63,392 bases of DNA, taken from positions 1 to 63,392 of the forward strand of contig JANQKG010000059.1 in the NCBI GenBank assembly GCA_028281235.1, in the 5' to 3' direction. Origin of the DNA: Afifellaceae bacterium. GTDB lineage: Bacteria; Pseudomonadota; Alphaproteobacteria; Rhizobiales; Afifellaceae. The translations under genes were made by a program, and so were the position numbers. A model generated the notes under the pieces. The model was given only the letters and a program-made list of their open reading frames with translations. It searched no databases and had not been told where the DNA came from. Position 1 is the stretch's first letter. The number at the start of each line of letters is the position of its first letter. Shown here one piece after another: positions 37,516-46,873 of this stretch.

Positions 37516-38739
37516 ATGGCTGTGCTGCGACCGGATTCTGCTGAGGCGGTCCTGGAGGTTGTTGCCTGGGCGGCGGGCGAAGAGAAGCCGCTGGAGGTCT
37601 ACGGCCATCGCTCCAAGCGTGGCATCGGCCGGCCGCTGCAAGCGGAATACGAGCTCGATCTTTCCAGGCTCAGGGGCGTCACGCTCTATGAGCCGGAAGA
37701 GCTGGTACTCACCGCCAAGGCCGGCACGCCGATAAGCGAGATTGAATCGCTTCTTGTCGCGCACAATCAGATGCTGGCCTTTGAGCCCATGGATTTCGGA
37801 CCACTCAACGGAGCGGCGCGCGGCCGCGGCACGATCGGCGGCATGCTCGGCGCCAATTCCAGCGGGCCGCGCCGCATCAAGGCCGGTGCCGCACGTGACC
37901 ATATTCTCGGCGTGCATGCCGTCTCAGGTCGGGGCGAATCCTTCAAGTCCGGCGGACGCGTGGTGAAGAACGTGACCGGCTACGATCTTTCCAAGGCACT
38001 GGCCGGCTCGTGGGGCACGCTCGCCGTCGTGACGGAGATGACCGTCAAAGTGCTGCCGCGACCCAAATCGGAGACCACGCTCGTCGTCGCCGATCTCGCT
38101 GATCCGCAGGCCGTTTCCGTGCTTTGCCAGGCCATGGGCACGCCGTGGGAGGTGTCGGGCGCGGCGCATCTGCCGGAGGACGTGGTCGGCGAAGTGCCCG
38201 ACGCCGCGTTCGCCTCCGGCAGCAAGGCGGCGACGCTCATCCGGCTTGAAGGCATCGCGCAATCCGTCGACTACCGCGCAGAGAAGCTGACGGCGCAGAT
38301 CGGCCGTGTCGGCCAGGTGACGGTGCTGGAGAGGGATGCCTCTGTTGCCGTTTGGCGGGCGGTGAGAGACGGCGAACCGTTCGGCGCAACGGGCGATCCG
38401 GTGTGGCGCGTCAGCGTTGTGCCCAATACCGGGCCTGCTGTCATCGCCGCGATGAACGAGCGGCGCGCCTTTCGCCATTATTATGATTGGTCGGGCGGGC
38501 TTTTATGGATCGACGTGGAGGATGGCGGCGCGGACGGCTTGGCGCGCGAGCTGCGCGTCGCAATTGCGGCGGCGGGCGGCGGCCATGCGACATTGATGCG
38601 CGGCAGCCCGGCGCTGCGTGCCGCCGTGGCGCCGTTTGAGCCGCAGCCGGAGGCGCTGGCAGCTCTGTCGCAGCGGCTTAAGGCGCAGTTCGATCCGAAC
38701 AACATTCTCAACCCCGGGCGGCTTCTGGCCGGGGCGTAG
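37516..38739 (+). CDS. glcE: Glycolate oxidase subunit GlcE
   Basis: 407 residues. FAD_binding_4 signature (LEVYGHRSKRGIGRPLQAEY, LTAKAGTPISEIESLLVAHN, GTIGGMLGANSSGPRRIKAG, RVVKNVTGYDLSKALAGSWG) and the shared end FDPNNILNPGRLL. Shorter than GlcD, as usual, with a diverged C-terminal half. Acts in the GlcDEF complex at the membrane. TAG stop abuts the ATG of glcF. Confidence 0.94.
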   Translation: MAVLRPDSAEAVLEVVAWAAGEEKPLEVYGHRSKRGIGRPLQAEYELDLSRLRGVTLYEPEELVLTAKAGTPISEIESLLVAHNQMLAFEPMDFGPLNGAARGRGTIGGMLGANSSGPRRIKAGAARDHILGVHAVSGRGESFKSGGRVVKNVTGYDLSKALAGSWGTLAVVTEMTVKVLPRPKSETTLVVADLADPQAVSVLCQAMGTPWEVSGAAHLPEDVVGEVPDAAFASGSKAATLIRLEGIAQSVDYRAEKLTAQIGRVGQVTVLERDASVAVWRAVRDGEPFGATGDPVWRVSVVPNTGPAVIAAMNERRAFRHYYDWSGGLLWIDVEDGGADGLARELRVAIAAAGGGHATLMRGSPALRAAVAPFEPQPEALAALSQRLKAQFDPNNILNPGRLLAGA

Positions 38740-40068
38740 ATGCAGACCAATTTCTCACTGGCGCAGCTTGCCGACCCGGAGATCAAGGAGGCGGATTCCA
38801 TCTTCCGACGCTGTGTCCATTGCGGCTTCTGCCTCGCCACCTGCCCGACCTATCTGGAGCTCGGCAACGAGCTCGATTCGCCGCGCGGGCGCATCTATCT
38901 CATCAAGGACATGCTGGAGAACGACCGGCCGGCGTCAGCGGAGGTCACGCTGCATATCGACCGGTGCCTGTCCTGCCTCTCCTGCGTGACGACATGCCCC
39001 TCAGGCGTCGACTACATGCACCTTGTCGACCTGGCGCGCGAGCGTATCGAGAAGACCTATAGAAGGCCGTTCGGAGATCGCTTGCTGCGCGTGATCCTGG
39101 CGCGCGTGCTGCCCTATCGGCGGCGCTTTCGTGTGGCGCTGTCTTTTGCGCGCTTCGGTCGGGCGTTCGCGCCGCTGATAACCAAGATGGGGCGCTTCGG
39201 CGAAAGAATGCAGGCGATGCTCGAACTCGCACCGGAGCGTTTGCCGGCGGCGAGCAGCATCAAGCCTGGCGTGAGCGTCACGCCGGATGGCCAACGCAAA
39301 GGCCGTGTTGCGCTGCTCACCGGTTGTGCGCAATCGGTGCTCGATCCGGGCATCAACCTCGCCGCCGTGCGACTCCTCAGCCGCTTTGGCGTGGAGATCG
39401 TGTTCCCCAAAGGCGAAGGCTGCTGCGGCGCAATCGTGCACCATATGGGCCGCGCCAAACAGGCCAAGCGCTTTGCGCGCGCCAATATCGATGCGTGGAT
39501 GGAAGAGATCGAAGGCGAAGGTCTCGACGCCATCCTAATCACCGCGTCGGGCTGCGGCACGACGGTCAAGGATTACTGGCACCTCCTCCAGCACGAGCCC
39601 GCCTATGCGGAGAAAGCCCAACGTATATCGGCGCTGGCGCTCGACATCACCGAATATCTGGCAAAGCTCGACCTGCCGCCCGGCGAGCGCGCGTCCGATC
39701 TCGTCGTCGCGTATCACTCCGCCTGCTCCATGCAGCATGGCCAGCGCATAACAAGCTTACCGAAATCGCTTCTGGAGCACGCCGGCTTTGAGGTGCGCGA
39801 CGTGCCGGAAGGGCACATTTGCTGCGGCTCGGCGGGGACCTACAACATCCTGCAGCCGGAAATCGCCGCACGGCTGCGCGAGCGCAAAGTGCGCAACATC
39901 GAGGCGGTGGCGCCGGACGTCATTGCGACCGGGAATATCGGCTGCATCACACAGATCGCACCGGCGACGATCGTGCCCGTGCTGCACACGGTGGAGCTGC
40001 TCGACTGGGCCTATGGCGGCGAGCGGCGCGACTTTCTGCGGCGGCGCGTGGAAGCGCCGCCGTCGTGA
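38740..40068 (+). CDS. glcF: Glycolate oxidase iron-sulfur subunit GlcF
   Basis: 442 residues. Two 4Fe-4S clusters near the N-terminus (RCVHCGFCLATCPTYLELGN and CLSCLSCVTTCPSGVDYMHL), then two CCG motifs: EGCCGAIVHHMGRAKQAKRF and HICCGSAGTYNILQPEIAAR. It transfers electrons from GlcDE to the respiratory chain. The start codon directly follows the glcE stop (TAGATG), implying coupling. Confidence 0.95.
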   Translation: MQTNFSLAQLADPEIKEADSIFRRCVHCGFCLATCPTYLELGNELDSPRGRIYLIKDMLENDRPASAEVTLHIDRCLSCLSCVTTCPSGVDYMHLVDLARERIEKTYRRPFGDRLLRVILARVLPYRRRFRVALSFARFGRAFAPLITKMGRFGERMQAMLELAPERLPAASSIKPGVSVTPDGQRKGRVALLTGCAQSVLDPGINLAAVRLLSRFGVEIVFPKGEGCCGAIVHHMGRAKQAKRFARANIDAWMEEIEGEGLDAILITASGCGTTVKDYWHLLQHEPAYAEKAQRISALALDITEYLAKLDLPPGERASDLVVAYHSACSMQHGQRITSLPKSLLEHAGFEVRDVPEGHICCGSAGTYNILQPEIAARLRERKVRNIEAVAPDVIATGNIGCITQIAPATIVPVLHTVELLDWAYGGERRDFLRRRVEAPPS

Positions 40069-40112
40069 CACTTTTCGTCCTGTCGCGAGCTCTCTGCCGC
40101 CGCTTCATTGCT

Positions 40113-40143
40113 CCAACATTGCGCTAGCGCAACGCGAGGTTGG
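40113..40143. promoter_or_regulatory. Palindromic hairpin upstream of glcB
   Basis: TTGCGCTAGCGCAA (40119-40132) is a perfect 14-bp palindrome, enclosed by CCAAC (40113-40117) and GTTGG (40139-40143). It sits in the 182-bp gap between glcF and glcB, about 108 bp before the glcB start. It could be a regulator site or an RNA hairpin; no T-run follows, so it is not a standard terminator. Confidence 0.45.
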
Positions 40144-40250
40144 ATGGACGTGTTTATGCAGTCCCGCTATGCACCGCGGACGGGCGCTTCTTAGGCTGAA
40201 TCGGCCTTCCCCACAGCGCCGGTCAGCACAAAGAACAGAAGAGGCGGAGC

Positions 40251-42431
40251 GTGAGCGAATACACAAATGTCGGTAACCTCAAGGTGGCGGTGAGCCTGCT
40301 CGACTTCATCAACGAGGAGGCGCTTCCGGGCACCGGCGTCACCGCGGAGCAGTTCTGGTCGGGCCTCGACAGCGTCATCCACGACCTTACGCCGAAGAAC
40401 CGAGCGCTGCTTGCCACACGCGACCGCCTGCAAGCGAAGATCGATGCCTGGCACAAAGAGCATCGCGGCCAGCCATCGGACGCGGCGGCCTATCAGGCCT
40501 TCTTGGAGGAGATCGGCTATCTGCAGCCGGAAGGGCCGGATTTTTCCATCGGCACGGAGAATGTCGACGAGGAGATCGCCACGATTGCCGGGCCGCAGCT
40601 CGTCGTTCCGGTGACCAATGCGCGTTATGCGCTGAATGCCGCCAATGCCCGCTGGGGGAGCCTCTACGACGCGCTTTACGGCACCGATGCCGTTGCGGAG
40701 GAGCCGGGCGCGGAACGCGGCGGCGGAGGCTACAATCCTGAGCGCGGCCGCAAAGTCATTGATGCGGCGCGCGGCATGCTCGACGAAGCCGCACCGCTTG
40801 ACGGCGCGTCGTGGCGTGACACCACCGGCTTCCGCGTTGACGACGGTAAGCTCGTAATACTGGCGGGTGATGCAGAATCCGGCTTGCGCGACGCGTCTGG
40901 CTTTGCCGGTTACGACGGCAGCGCGGAGAGCCCGAGCGCTGTCCTTCTGAAGCGCCATGGCCTGCATCTTGAGGTGCGGATCAACCGCAAGCACCCGATC
41001 GGCAAAGACGATGCGGCCGGCATCTGCGACGTCGTCCTGGAATCAGCGCTGACGACGATCGTCGACTTTGAGGATTCCGTCGCAACGGTCGATGCCGAAG
41101 ACAAGGTCGGGGCTTATCGCAACTGGCTCGGCCTCATGAACGGCGACCTGACCGCGACGTTCGAAAAAAGCGGCGAGCGCGTCGAGCGCGCGCTGAATGT
41201 CGACGGGCATTACACGGTGCCGGACGGCAGCCCGCTCACGCTGCACGGCCGCAGCCTGCTGCTTGTCAGGAATGTCGGTCATCTGATGACGATCGGCGCC
41301 GCGCTCGACAAGGACGGCAATCCGGTTCCTGAAGGCATTCTCGACGCCATGATCACATCTTTGATCGCGCTGCACGATATTGGGCCGGACGGTCGACGGC
41401 TGAACAGCCGCACCGGCTCCGTCTACATCGTGAAGCCGAAGATGCACGGCGCGGAAGAGACGGCTTTCGCCGCTGAGCTCTTCGACCGTGTGGAAGACGC
41501 GCTCGGCATGACGCGCAACACGCTCAAGATCGGCATCATGGACGAGGAGCGCCGGCTGACCGTCAATTTGAAGGAATCGATCCGCGCGGTGAAGGACCGC
41601 GTTGTCTTCATCAATACCGGCTTCCTCGACCGCACGGGCGATGAGATTCATACCTCCATGGAAGCCGGCGCCATGATCCGCAAAGCGGACATGAAGCACA
41701 CTGCCTGGATCCGTGCCTATGAGGACCGCAACGTCGACATCGGGTTGTCGTGCGGCCTGCCGGGCCGCGCACAGATCGGCAAGGGCATGTGGGCGATGCC
41801 GGACCGGATGGCCGACATGTTGAAGGACAAGGTCGGCCACCCGACCGCCGGCGCCAATACGGCCTGGGTCCCCTCGCCGACCGCGGCGACGCTTCATGCG
41901 CTCCACTATCACAAAGTCGATGTGACTGCGCGACAGGCGGAGCTGAGATCGCGCGCGCTAGCGTCGCTTGACGATATCCTCACGATCCCTGTCGCCGAAC
42001 GGCCGAACTGGCCGCCAGAGGACATTCAAGCGGAGCTCGATAACAACGCCCAAGGAATCCTCGGCTATGTCGTGCGCTGGGTCGATCAGGGCGTGGGCTG
42101 CTCCAAGGTGCCGGACATCAACGATGTCGGCCTGATGGAGGACCGCGCGACGCTGCGCATCTCCAGCCAGCACATCGCCAATTGGCTGCATCATGGCGTG
42201 GTCAGCGAAGATCAGGTCATGGAGACCATGAAACGCATGGCCGCCATGGTCGATGAGCAGAATGCCGGCGATCCGGCCTATCGGCCGATGGCGCCGGACT
42301 TCTCAGGGAGCGTGGCGTTCCAGGCGGCGTGCGATCTGGTGCTCAAGGGGCGCGAGCAGCCGAACGGCTACACGGAGCCCGTTCTGCACGCCCGGCGCAT
42401 CGAGGCGAAGCGCAAGCAGGCCGGCGGGTAG
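40251..42431 (+). CDS. glcB: Malate synthase G
   Basis: 726 residues, normal for the G isoform, from GTG 40251 with GGCGGAG just upstream. Landmarks: [60 protein letters not shown] and [20 protein letters not shown], including the Mg-binding and glyoxylate-binding residues of the family. It condenses glyoxylate with acetyl-CoA to malate, completing glycolate use begun by GlcDEF. Ends at a bidirectional terminator. Confidence 0.97.
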   Translation: MSEYTNVGNLKVAVSLLDFINEEALPGTGVTAEQFWSGLDSVIHDLTPKNRALLATRDRLQAKIDAWHKEHRGQPSDAAAYQAFLEEIGYLQPEGPDFSIGTENVDEEIATIAGPQLVVPVTNARYALNAANARWGSLYDALYGTDAVAEEPGAERGGGGYNPERGRKVIDAARGMLDEAAPLDGASWRDTTGFRVDDGKLVILAGDAESGLRDASGFAGYDGSAESPSAVLLKRHGLHLEVRINRKHPIGKDDAAGICDVVLESALTTIVDFEDSVATVDAEDKVGAYRNWLGLMNGDLTATFEKSGERVERALNVDGHYTVPDGSPLTLHGRSLLLVRNVGHLMTIGAALDKDGNPVPEGILDAMITSLIALHDIGPDGRRLNSRTGSVYIVKPKMHGAEETAFAAELFDRVEDALGMTRNTLKIGIMDEERRLTVNLKESIRAVKDRVVFINTGFLDRTGDEIHTSMEAGAMIRKADMKHTAWIRAYEDRNVDIGLSCGLPGRAQIGKGMWAMPDRMADMLKDKVGHPTAGANTAWVPSPTAATLHALHYHKVDVTARQAELRSRALASLDDILTIPVAERPNWPPEDIQAELDNNAQGILGYVVRWVDQGVGCSKVPDINDVGLMEDRATLRISSQHIANWLHHGVVSEDQVMETMKRMAAMVDEQNAGDPAYRPMAPDFSGSVAFQAACDLVLKGREQPNGYTEPVLHARRIEAKRKQAGG

Positions 42432-42466
42432 CGCGGCGATCACGCACGACCGCCGCCTCTCATGAA

Positions 42467-42493
42467 AACGGCCCGCAGCGCGGGCCGTTTCTT
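42467..42493. terminator. Bidirectional rho-independent terminator between glcB and the L,D-transpeptidase gene
   Basis: AACGGCCCGC-AGC-GCGGGCCGTT is a perfect 10-bp stem, followed on the plus strand by TCTTT and on the minus strand by TTC; T- and A-rich flanks on both sides suit termination of the convergent genes. Confidence 0.8.
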
Positions 42494-42512
42494 TAAGCCA
42501 GCTCGGGCCGCG

Positions 42513-43238
42513 TCAGATGACGACGACCTTGGCGCCGATCGGCACCATCTCATAGAGCGCCGTCACGTTCTCGTTCAGCAGGCGGATGCAGCCGGACGAC
42601 ACGTTGTGGCCGATCGACCAGGGCTCGCTCGTGCCGTGGATGCGGTAGAGCGTATCCTTGCCCTTGTCGTCGTGCAGATAGAGCGCGCGGACACCGAGCG
42701 GATTGCCCTTGCCGCCGGCCATGCCTTCCTTCTGGTATTTGGCAAGCTCCGGCTGGCGCTCGACCATCTCCGCCGGCGGGAACCATTTCGGGTTCTCACG
42801 CTTGTTGGCGACAAAGACCGTGCCGGTCCAGCCAAAGCCCTCGCGCCCGACGCCGACACCCATCCTGAGCGCCTTGCCGTCCTCCATCACGAGATAGAGG
42901 AACTTGTTGCCGGTATCGATGATGATCGTGCCCACCTCTTCGGTGGTGTCATAGGCGACCACCTGGCGATCAAACTTCGGATCGGGCTTGCTCCGACGCA
43001 CCGATGCGGGGACGCGCGCGACAGAGGTCGCAGCCGGTGCGCTCGTTGCAGGCGCGTTTGTCGCCTCAGAAGCAGCAGGCGCCAGGCCGGCATCACGACG
43101 GACCTTGTCGGGATCATAGGTGATGTAGCTGCGGGTCGCCGGATCGTAGATCGTCATCGGCGCCGCGCTTGCGGCAAACGCCGTCAGCGACAAGACACAG
43201 GTGATCGCCAATGTGGCGGCCGCGTGAAGCACCCTCAT
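42513..43238 (-). CDS. L,D-transpeptidase (YkuD domain), copy 1
   Basis: 241 residues from ATG 43238 with GGAGGG upstream. Signal peptide (HAAATLAITCVLSLTAFAAS), a short N-terminal segment (PMTIYDPATRSYITYD) and a C-terminal YkuD domain: VGTIIIDTGNKFLYLVMEDG, MGVGVGREGFGWTGTVFVAN, then the catalytic HGTSEPWSIGHNVSSGCIRL with Cys in SSGCIRL. It forms 3-3 peptidoglycan cross-links or attaches outer membrane proteins. A second, diverged copy lies immediately upstream (43459-44196). Confidence 0.92.
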   Translation of the reverse strand: MRVLHAAATLAITCVLSLTAFAASAAPMTIYDPATRSYITYDPDKVRRDAGLAPAASEATNAPATSAPAATSVARVPASVRRSKPDPKFDRQVVAYDTTEEVGTIIIDTGNKFLYLVMEDGKALRMGVGVGREGFGWTGTVFVANKRENPKWFPPAEMVERQPELAKYQKEGMAGGKGNPLGVRALYLHDDKGKDTLYRIHGTSEPWSIGHNVSSGCIRLLNENVTALYEMVPIGAKVVVI

Positions 43239-43401
43239 TCCAGCCCTCCAAATCGTCTCTGCCGACAAGTCGACGCAATGAATACCCAAACGCGCCGTTT
43301 GTCGCCAGAGTCGGTGGGCCTGTCGGCCGCCCGGCGTGGCATCCGCGCATCACGATCTCCGGGCGACGGACACGCGGCCTGCGGCACGGCGTGAGGCCAC
43401 G

Positions 43402-43435
43402 AAAAAGCCCGGCTCGCCTGGACGGCGGGCCGGGC
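43402..43435 (-). terminator. Rho-independent terminator of L,D-transpeptidase copy 2
   Basis: On the minus strand GCCCGGC and GCCGGGC flank a 15-nt loop and are followed by TTTTTC. It lies about 24 bp beyond the stop codon of the copy at 43459-44196. Confidence 0.65.
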
Positions 43436-43458
43436 CTGCTGTGACCTCGCGTGCGGGT

Positions 43459-44196
43459 CTAGAAGACCACAACCGGCGTACCGATCTTGACCTGATTGTA
43501 GAGCTCAATCACGTCTTCGTTACGCATGCGGATACAGCCGGACGACACGGCATGGCCGATGGTCCACGGCTCGTTGGAGCCATGGATGCGGAACAGCGTG
43601 TCGCGCCCGCCGTCGAACAGATAGAGCGCGCGCGCACCGAGCGGATTGTTGGGGCCGCCCGGCATGGAAACGGGCAGATAAGGCTGCCGCTTGCGCATCT
43701 CCGCCGGCGGCGTCCAAGTCGGCCATTCCGCCTTGCGGGCGATGCGGACGCGGCCCGTCCAGCCGAATCCTTCGCGGCCAACGCCCACGCCGTAGCGCTG
43801 CGCCTTGCCGTTCTCCAGCACACGGTAGAGGTAGCGATTACGCGTATCGATCACGATCGTGCCCGGCCGTTCGCCGGTGGGGTCGTCAACCATCCTCGGC
43901 AGATAGGCGCGGCTGATCTGGCGGGTACGCACGCGCGTCGTCGTCCTCTGGCGCGCGCTGGGTGTGACCTGGCGGTTACGCGGCGCGGTGGCGGCGTCGC
44001 GCCCGCGGAAGAGGCGGAAGATGCCCGTGGGCTCGGTCGTGTGCGGGTCGATCGGTGCTGCGTTGGCGCGGCCTGCAAGCTGCAGCCATTGCTGGTCGAT
44101 CATGGGATCGCCGCTTGTTTGTGCGCGCGGCGCCGCTGTCGCGGCAGAGAGCATGGCTGTGAAGAGAAGAGCAATTGCGATGAGGAAACGCTGCAT
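43459..44196 (-). CDS. L,D-transpeptidase (YkuD domain), copy 2
   Basis: 245 residues from ATG 44196. Signal peptide (MQRFLIAIALLFTAMLSAAT), a basic Arg/Thr-rich linker and the same YkuD core as copy 1: GTIVIDTRNRYLYRVLENGK, GVGVGREGFGWTGRVRIARK, HGSNEPWTIGHAVSSGCIRM, catalytic Cys in SSGCIRM. The pair shares EGFGWTG, PPAEM and LGARALYLFDG-type blocks, consistent with tandem duplication followed by divergence. Confidence 0.92.
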   Translation of the reverse strand: MQRFLIAIALLFTAMLSAATAAPRAQTSGDPMIDQQWLQLAGRANAAPIDPHTTEPTGIFRLFRGRDAATAPRNRQVTPSARQRTTTRVRTRQISRAYLPRMVDDPTGERPGTIVIDTRNRYLYRVLENGKAQRYGVGVGREGFGWTGRVRIARKAEWPTWTPPAEMRKRQPYLPVSMPGGPNNPLGARALYLFDGGRDTLFRIHGSNEPWTIGHAVSSGCIRMRNEDVIELYNQVKIGTPVVVF

Positions 44197-44330
44197 GACG
44201 TACTCGCTACTGACCGTCGGGACGCCTGAGGACCGATAGAGGCGAATGTCTGCGGTTTGGTGAATGGGGAGTGTTGCGCACATCGGTGCGGCGCGCAATC
44301 TCTCGTTATGCCTAAAGAATGGTTGCCGGC

Positions 44331-45041
44331 TCAGCGCAGCCGCGCGCGTGTCTCGGCCGCCACCGCCGGCAGGGCACGGAGCGCCTCCTCCTTGCTCATG
44401 CCCGGGCGAATGAGCGGGTGATAGAGCATGTTGAGGATGTGGCGGTCGAAATTGGTGAACGTGGCGTGGCGTGAGCGGTCGTTGAACACGCTCTGCTTCA
44501 AGCTGGGGTCATCATTGACGGGACCAAGCCCCTGCAGCACCTCTTCCACCATGCAGCGGCGGAAAAGGAAATCGCCTTCGTCGGCCACAATCGCGGCGTC
44601 AGCGCGAGTGATGGTGCCGCGCGAGGAGACGATGCGCACAAGGCATTTGCCCGGCGCGTAGGCGGAGCCTGAGCGGCCATAGACCTCGCGCGAAACGACG
44701 CGTCTGTAATCGGCGCGATTGAGGACGAATATACGGAAGTTTGCCGCCGCAGGATCGACGACCACGGAGGTGCGTACACCGTCGATGAGGCCAGGCAGCT
44801 TGCGCACGAAAGCGGCGACCTCGTCGCCGCGGCGGGTGGAGGAGCGGTCGTCGACATAGACTCTCACCGGCCGAGTGAACTTCTTCACCATCGCCGTTTG
44901 CGGGTTCCAGTTGGAATGCTCGCTGCCGAAGACCGTGCGCATGAAGCCGTTGATCAGTTCGGCATCCGTGAAGGCCCGGCCAGGCGAGATGGTCAGGCAG
45001 AAGAAAAGCGCAACCAGAATGCTCGTCGACGCAAGGCGCAT
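44331..45041 (-). CDS. DUF2927 domain-containing secreted protein
   Basis: 236 residues with a signal peptide (TSILVALFFCLTISPGRAF). The rest matches DUF2927 in pattern: GFMRTVFGSE, VKKFTRPVRVYVDD, NFRIFVLNRADYRRVV, KCLVRIVSS, then RRCMVEEVLQGLGPVND and FTNFDRHILNMLYHPLIRPG. The E-Vx-x-G region resembles metallopeptidase-like helices, but no HExxH is present. Function unknown. Confidence 0.75.
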   Translation of the reverse strand: MRLASTSILVALFFCLTISPGRAFTDAELINGFMRTVFGSEHSNWNPQTAMVKKFTRPVRVYVDDRSSTRRGDEVAAFVRKLPGLIDGVRTSVVVDPAAANFRIFVLNRADYRRVVSREVYGRSGSAYAPGKCLVRIVSSRGTITRADAAIVADEGDFLFRRCMVEEVLQGLGPVNDDPSLKQSVFNDRSRHATFTNFDRHILNMLYHPLIRPGMSKEEALRALPAVAAETRARLR

Positions 45042-45128
45042 GGCTCAATCGCCGCTGTCAGTTGTGTGGCACGGCGGAAGCCGTTTTAACGGCGATCAGC
45101 GCAAGCGCAAAACCAGGAAGGAACGAAT

Positions 45129-45764
45129 ATGGCTCCTCCCGATGGCCTGAAGAAAGGCGCGGACGGCAAGCGCCGCTGCTGGTGGCCGGGCGAAGACGAA
45201 CTCTACCTCCGCTACCACGATGAGGAATGGGGGCGGCCCGTCGGCGATGACAATCGTCTGTTTGAGAAACTCTGCCTGGAGGGCTTCCAGGCGGGACTTT
45301 CCTGGCTGACCATCCTGCGCAAGCGAGAGAACTTCCGTGCCGCCTTCGCCGATTTCGACATTGAGACGGTCGCCCGGTTCGGCGCGCGGGACATCAAGCG
45401 TTGTCTCGGCGATGCCGGCATCGTGCGCCATCGCGGCAAGATTGAATCGGTGATCAACAACGCGCAGCGGGCGATGGCGCTGATTGAAGAGGAAGGCTCG
45501 CTGGCCGCCTTTCTATGGCGCTTTGAACCGAAGCCCAAGACGCGGCCCAAGCGGCTCGATCACGCAACGCTGATGACGATGGCCAAGACGCCTGAATCGA
45601 CCGCGCTCTCCAAAGAACTGAAAGCGCGCGGCTGGTCCTTTGTCGGTCCGACCACGGTCTATGCGTTCATGCAGGCGATGGGCATGGTGAACGACCACCT
45701 CTCCGGCTGCATGTGCCGCTCCGCGGTCGAGGCGGAGCGTCGCGCCTTCACGCGACCGGGATAA
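45129..45764 (+). CDS. tag: DNA-3-methyladenine glycosylase I Tag
   Basis: 211 residues. The zinc-binding residues and catalytic fold are visible: KRRCWWPGEDELYLRYHDEE, GLSWLTILRKRENFRAAFAD, GRIE/KIESVINNAQRA, then GWSFVGPTTVYAFMQAMGMV and NDHLSGCMCR. It removes 3-methyladenine from DNA in alkylation repair. AAGGAA precedes ATG 45129. A degenerate HtrA-like gene follows closely. Confidence 0.95.
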   Translation: MAPPDGLKKGADGKRRCWWPGEDELYLRYHDEEWGRPVGDDNRLFEKLCLEGFQAGLSWLTILRKRENFRAAFADFDIETVARFGARDIKRCLGDAGIVRHRGKIESVINNAQRAMALIEEEGSLAAFLWRFEPKPKTRPKRLDHATLMTMAKTPESTALSKELKARGWSFVGPTTVYAFMQAMGMVNDHLSGCMCRSAVEAERRAFTRPG

Positions 45765-45857
45765 CGGCCGGGTTGACCGGTGCGCGCCGATAGAGGCAGG
45801 GTCGGCGCCAGAAATGACGGGCTGGACGAAACACGTACCAGAACAGGCATCGCCTCC

Positions 45858-46835
45858 ATGTCGTCGTTGAGCGGATGGAAGATCACGCCCGCCAGGCAGC
45901 CCAGGCCGGCCGATTACGACTTCGACCTTGAGCGGGCGCTTGCTTCCGCCGTCGGCCTTCGCACAATCGTGCCGGAAGAAGCGTTCACCGCACAGACGCT
46001 CGGCACGGAGCGCGGCGGTAGCGGCATTGTGATCCGCGACAATGTCGTCCTGACCATCGGCTATTTGATTACCGAGGCGGAGGAAATCTGGATCAGCCTC
46101 GACGATGGCCGCGTGGTGGCCGGACATCCTCTCGCCTACGACCAGGTGACGGGGTTTGGGCTGGTGCAGGCTTTGGGGCAGCTTGACCTGCCGTCTCTGC
46201 CGCTTGGTGATTCAGGCGCGGCGGAGCCGGGAACCCGTGTCGTGATGGCAGCGGCGGGCGGGCGTGAGCACGCGCTTGCGGCGCGCATCGTCGCCAAACA
46301 GGAATTCGCCGGCTATTGGGAATACGTGCTCGACGAGGCGATCTTCATCGCGCCGGCGCATCCATTCTGGGGCGGCGCCGGCTTGATCAGCACGGCCGGC
46401 GACCTCATCGGAATCGGCTCTTTGCAAGTGGAGCAGCGCACGGCGAGCGGCGAGAACGGCCAGCTCAACATGGTCGTGCCCATCGACATCGTGAAGCCGA
46501 TCCTCGAAGACCTCTTGACCACGGGTCGCGCAGACCGACCGCCGAAACCTTGGCTCGGCCTCTTCGCCACGGACTTGGAAAGCAAGGTCTTTGTGGTCGG
46601 CGTCTATAGCGACGCCCCGTCCGACCAAGCCGGCCTCAAGCCGGGCGACCAGATCGTGTCCGTCGGCGGCGAGGAGGTTTCTGGGCTCGCCGACTTCTTC
46701 CGCAAGGCGTGGTCGACGGGACCGGTAGGAAGCGACGTGCCACTCCACATTCAGCGTGACGGAGAGGCATTCGACGTTACGATTAAATCAAGCGCGCGCG
46801 AGGAATTCCTGCTTAAGCCGCGCATGCACTCATAA
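45858..46835 (+). CDS. HtrA/S1C-like PDZ protein lacking the catalytic triad
   Basis: 325 residues from ATG 45858 (GTG 45780 would add 26 residues and start 16 bp after tag). A trypsin-like fold (TERGGSGIVIRDNVVLTIGY, then YDQVTGFGLVQALGQLDLPS and APAHPFWGGAGLISTAGDLI) is followed by a PDZ domain from residue ~232 (PWLGLFATDLESKVFVVGVY, DQAGLKPGDQIVSVGGEEVS). Compared with DegP, the catalytic His is Tyr69, Asp is Gly99 and Ser is Trp171, so proteolysis is not expected. No signal peptide, so a cytoplasmic binding or scaffold role is inferred. Likely shares transcription with tag. Confidence 0.85.
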   Translation: MSSLSGWKITPARQPRPADYDFDLERALASAVGLRTIVPEEAFTAQTLGTERGGSGIVIRDNVVLTIGYLITEAEEIWISLDDGRVVAGHPLAYDQVTGFGLVQALGQLDLPSLPLGDSGAAEPGTRVVMAAAGGREHALAARIVAKQEFAGYWEYVLDEAIFIAPAHPFWGGAGLISTAGDLIGIGSLQVEQRTASGENGQLNMVVPIDIVKPILEDLLTTGRADRPPKPWLGLFATDLESKVFVVGVYSDAPSDQAGLKPGDQIVSVGGEEVSGLADFFRKAWSTGPVGSDVPLHIQRDGEAFDVTIKSSAREEFLLKPRMHS

Positions 46836-46873
46836 GCACCGTCTCAGAGCAACAACGCATCCGGGGGGAAGCG

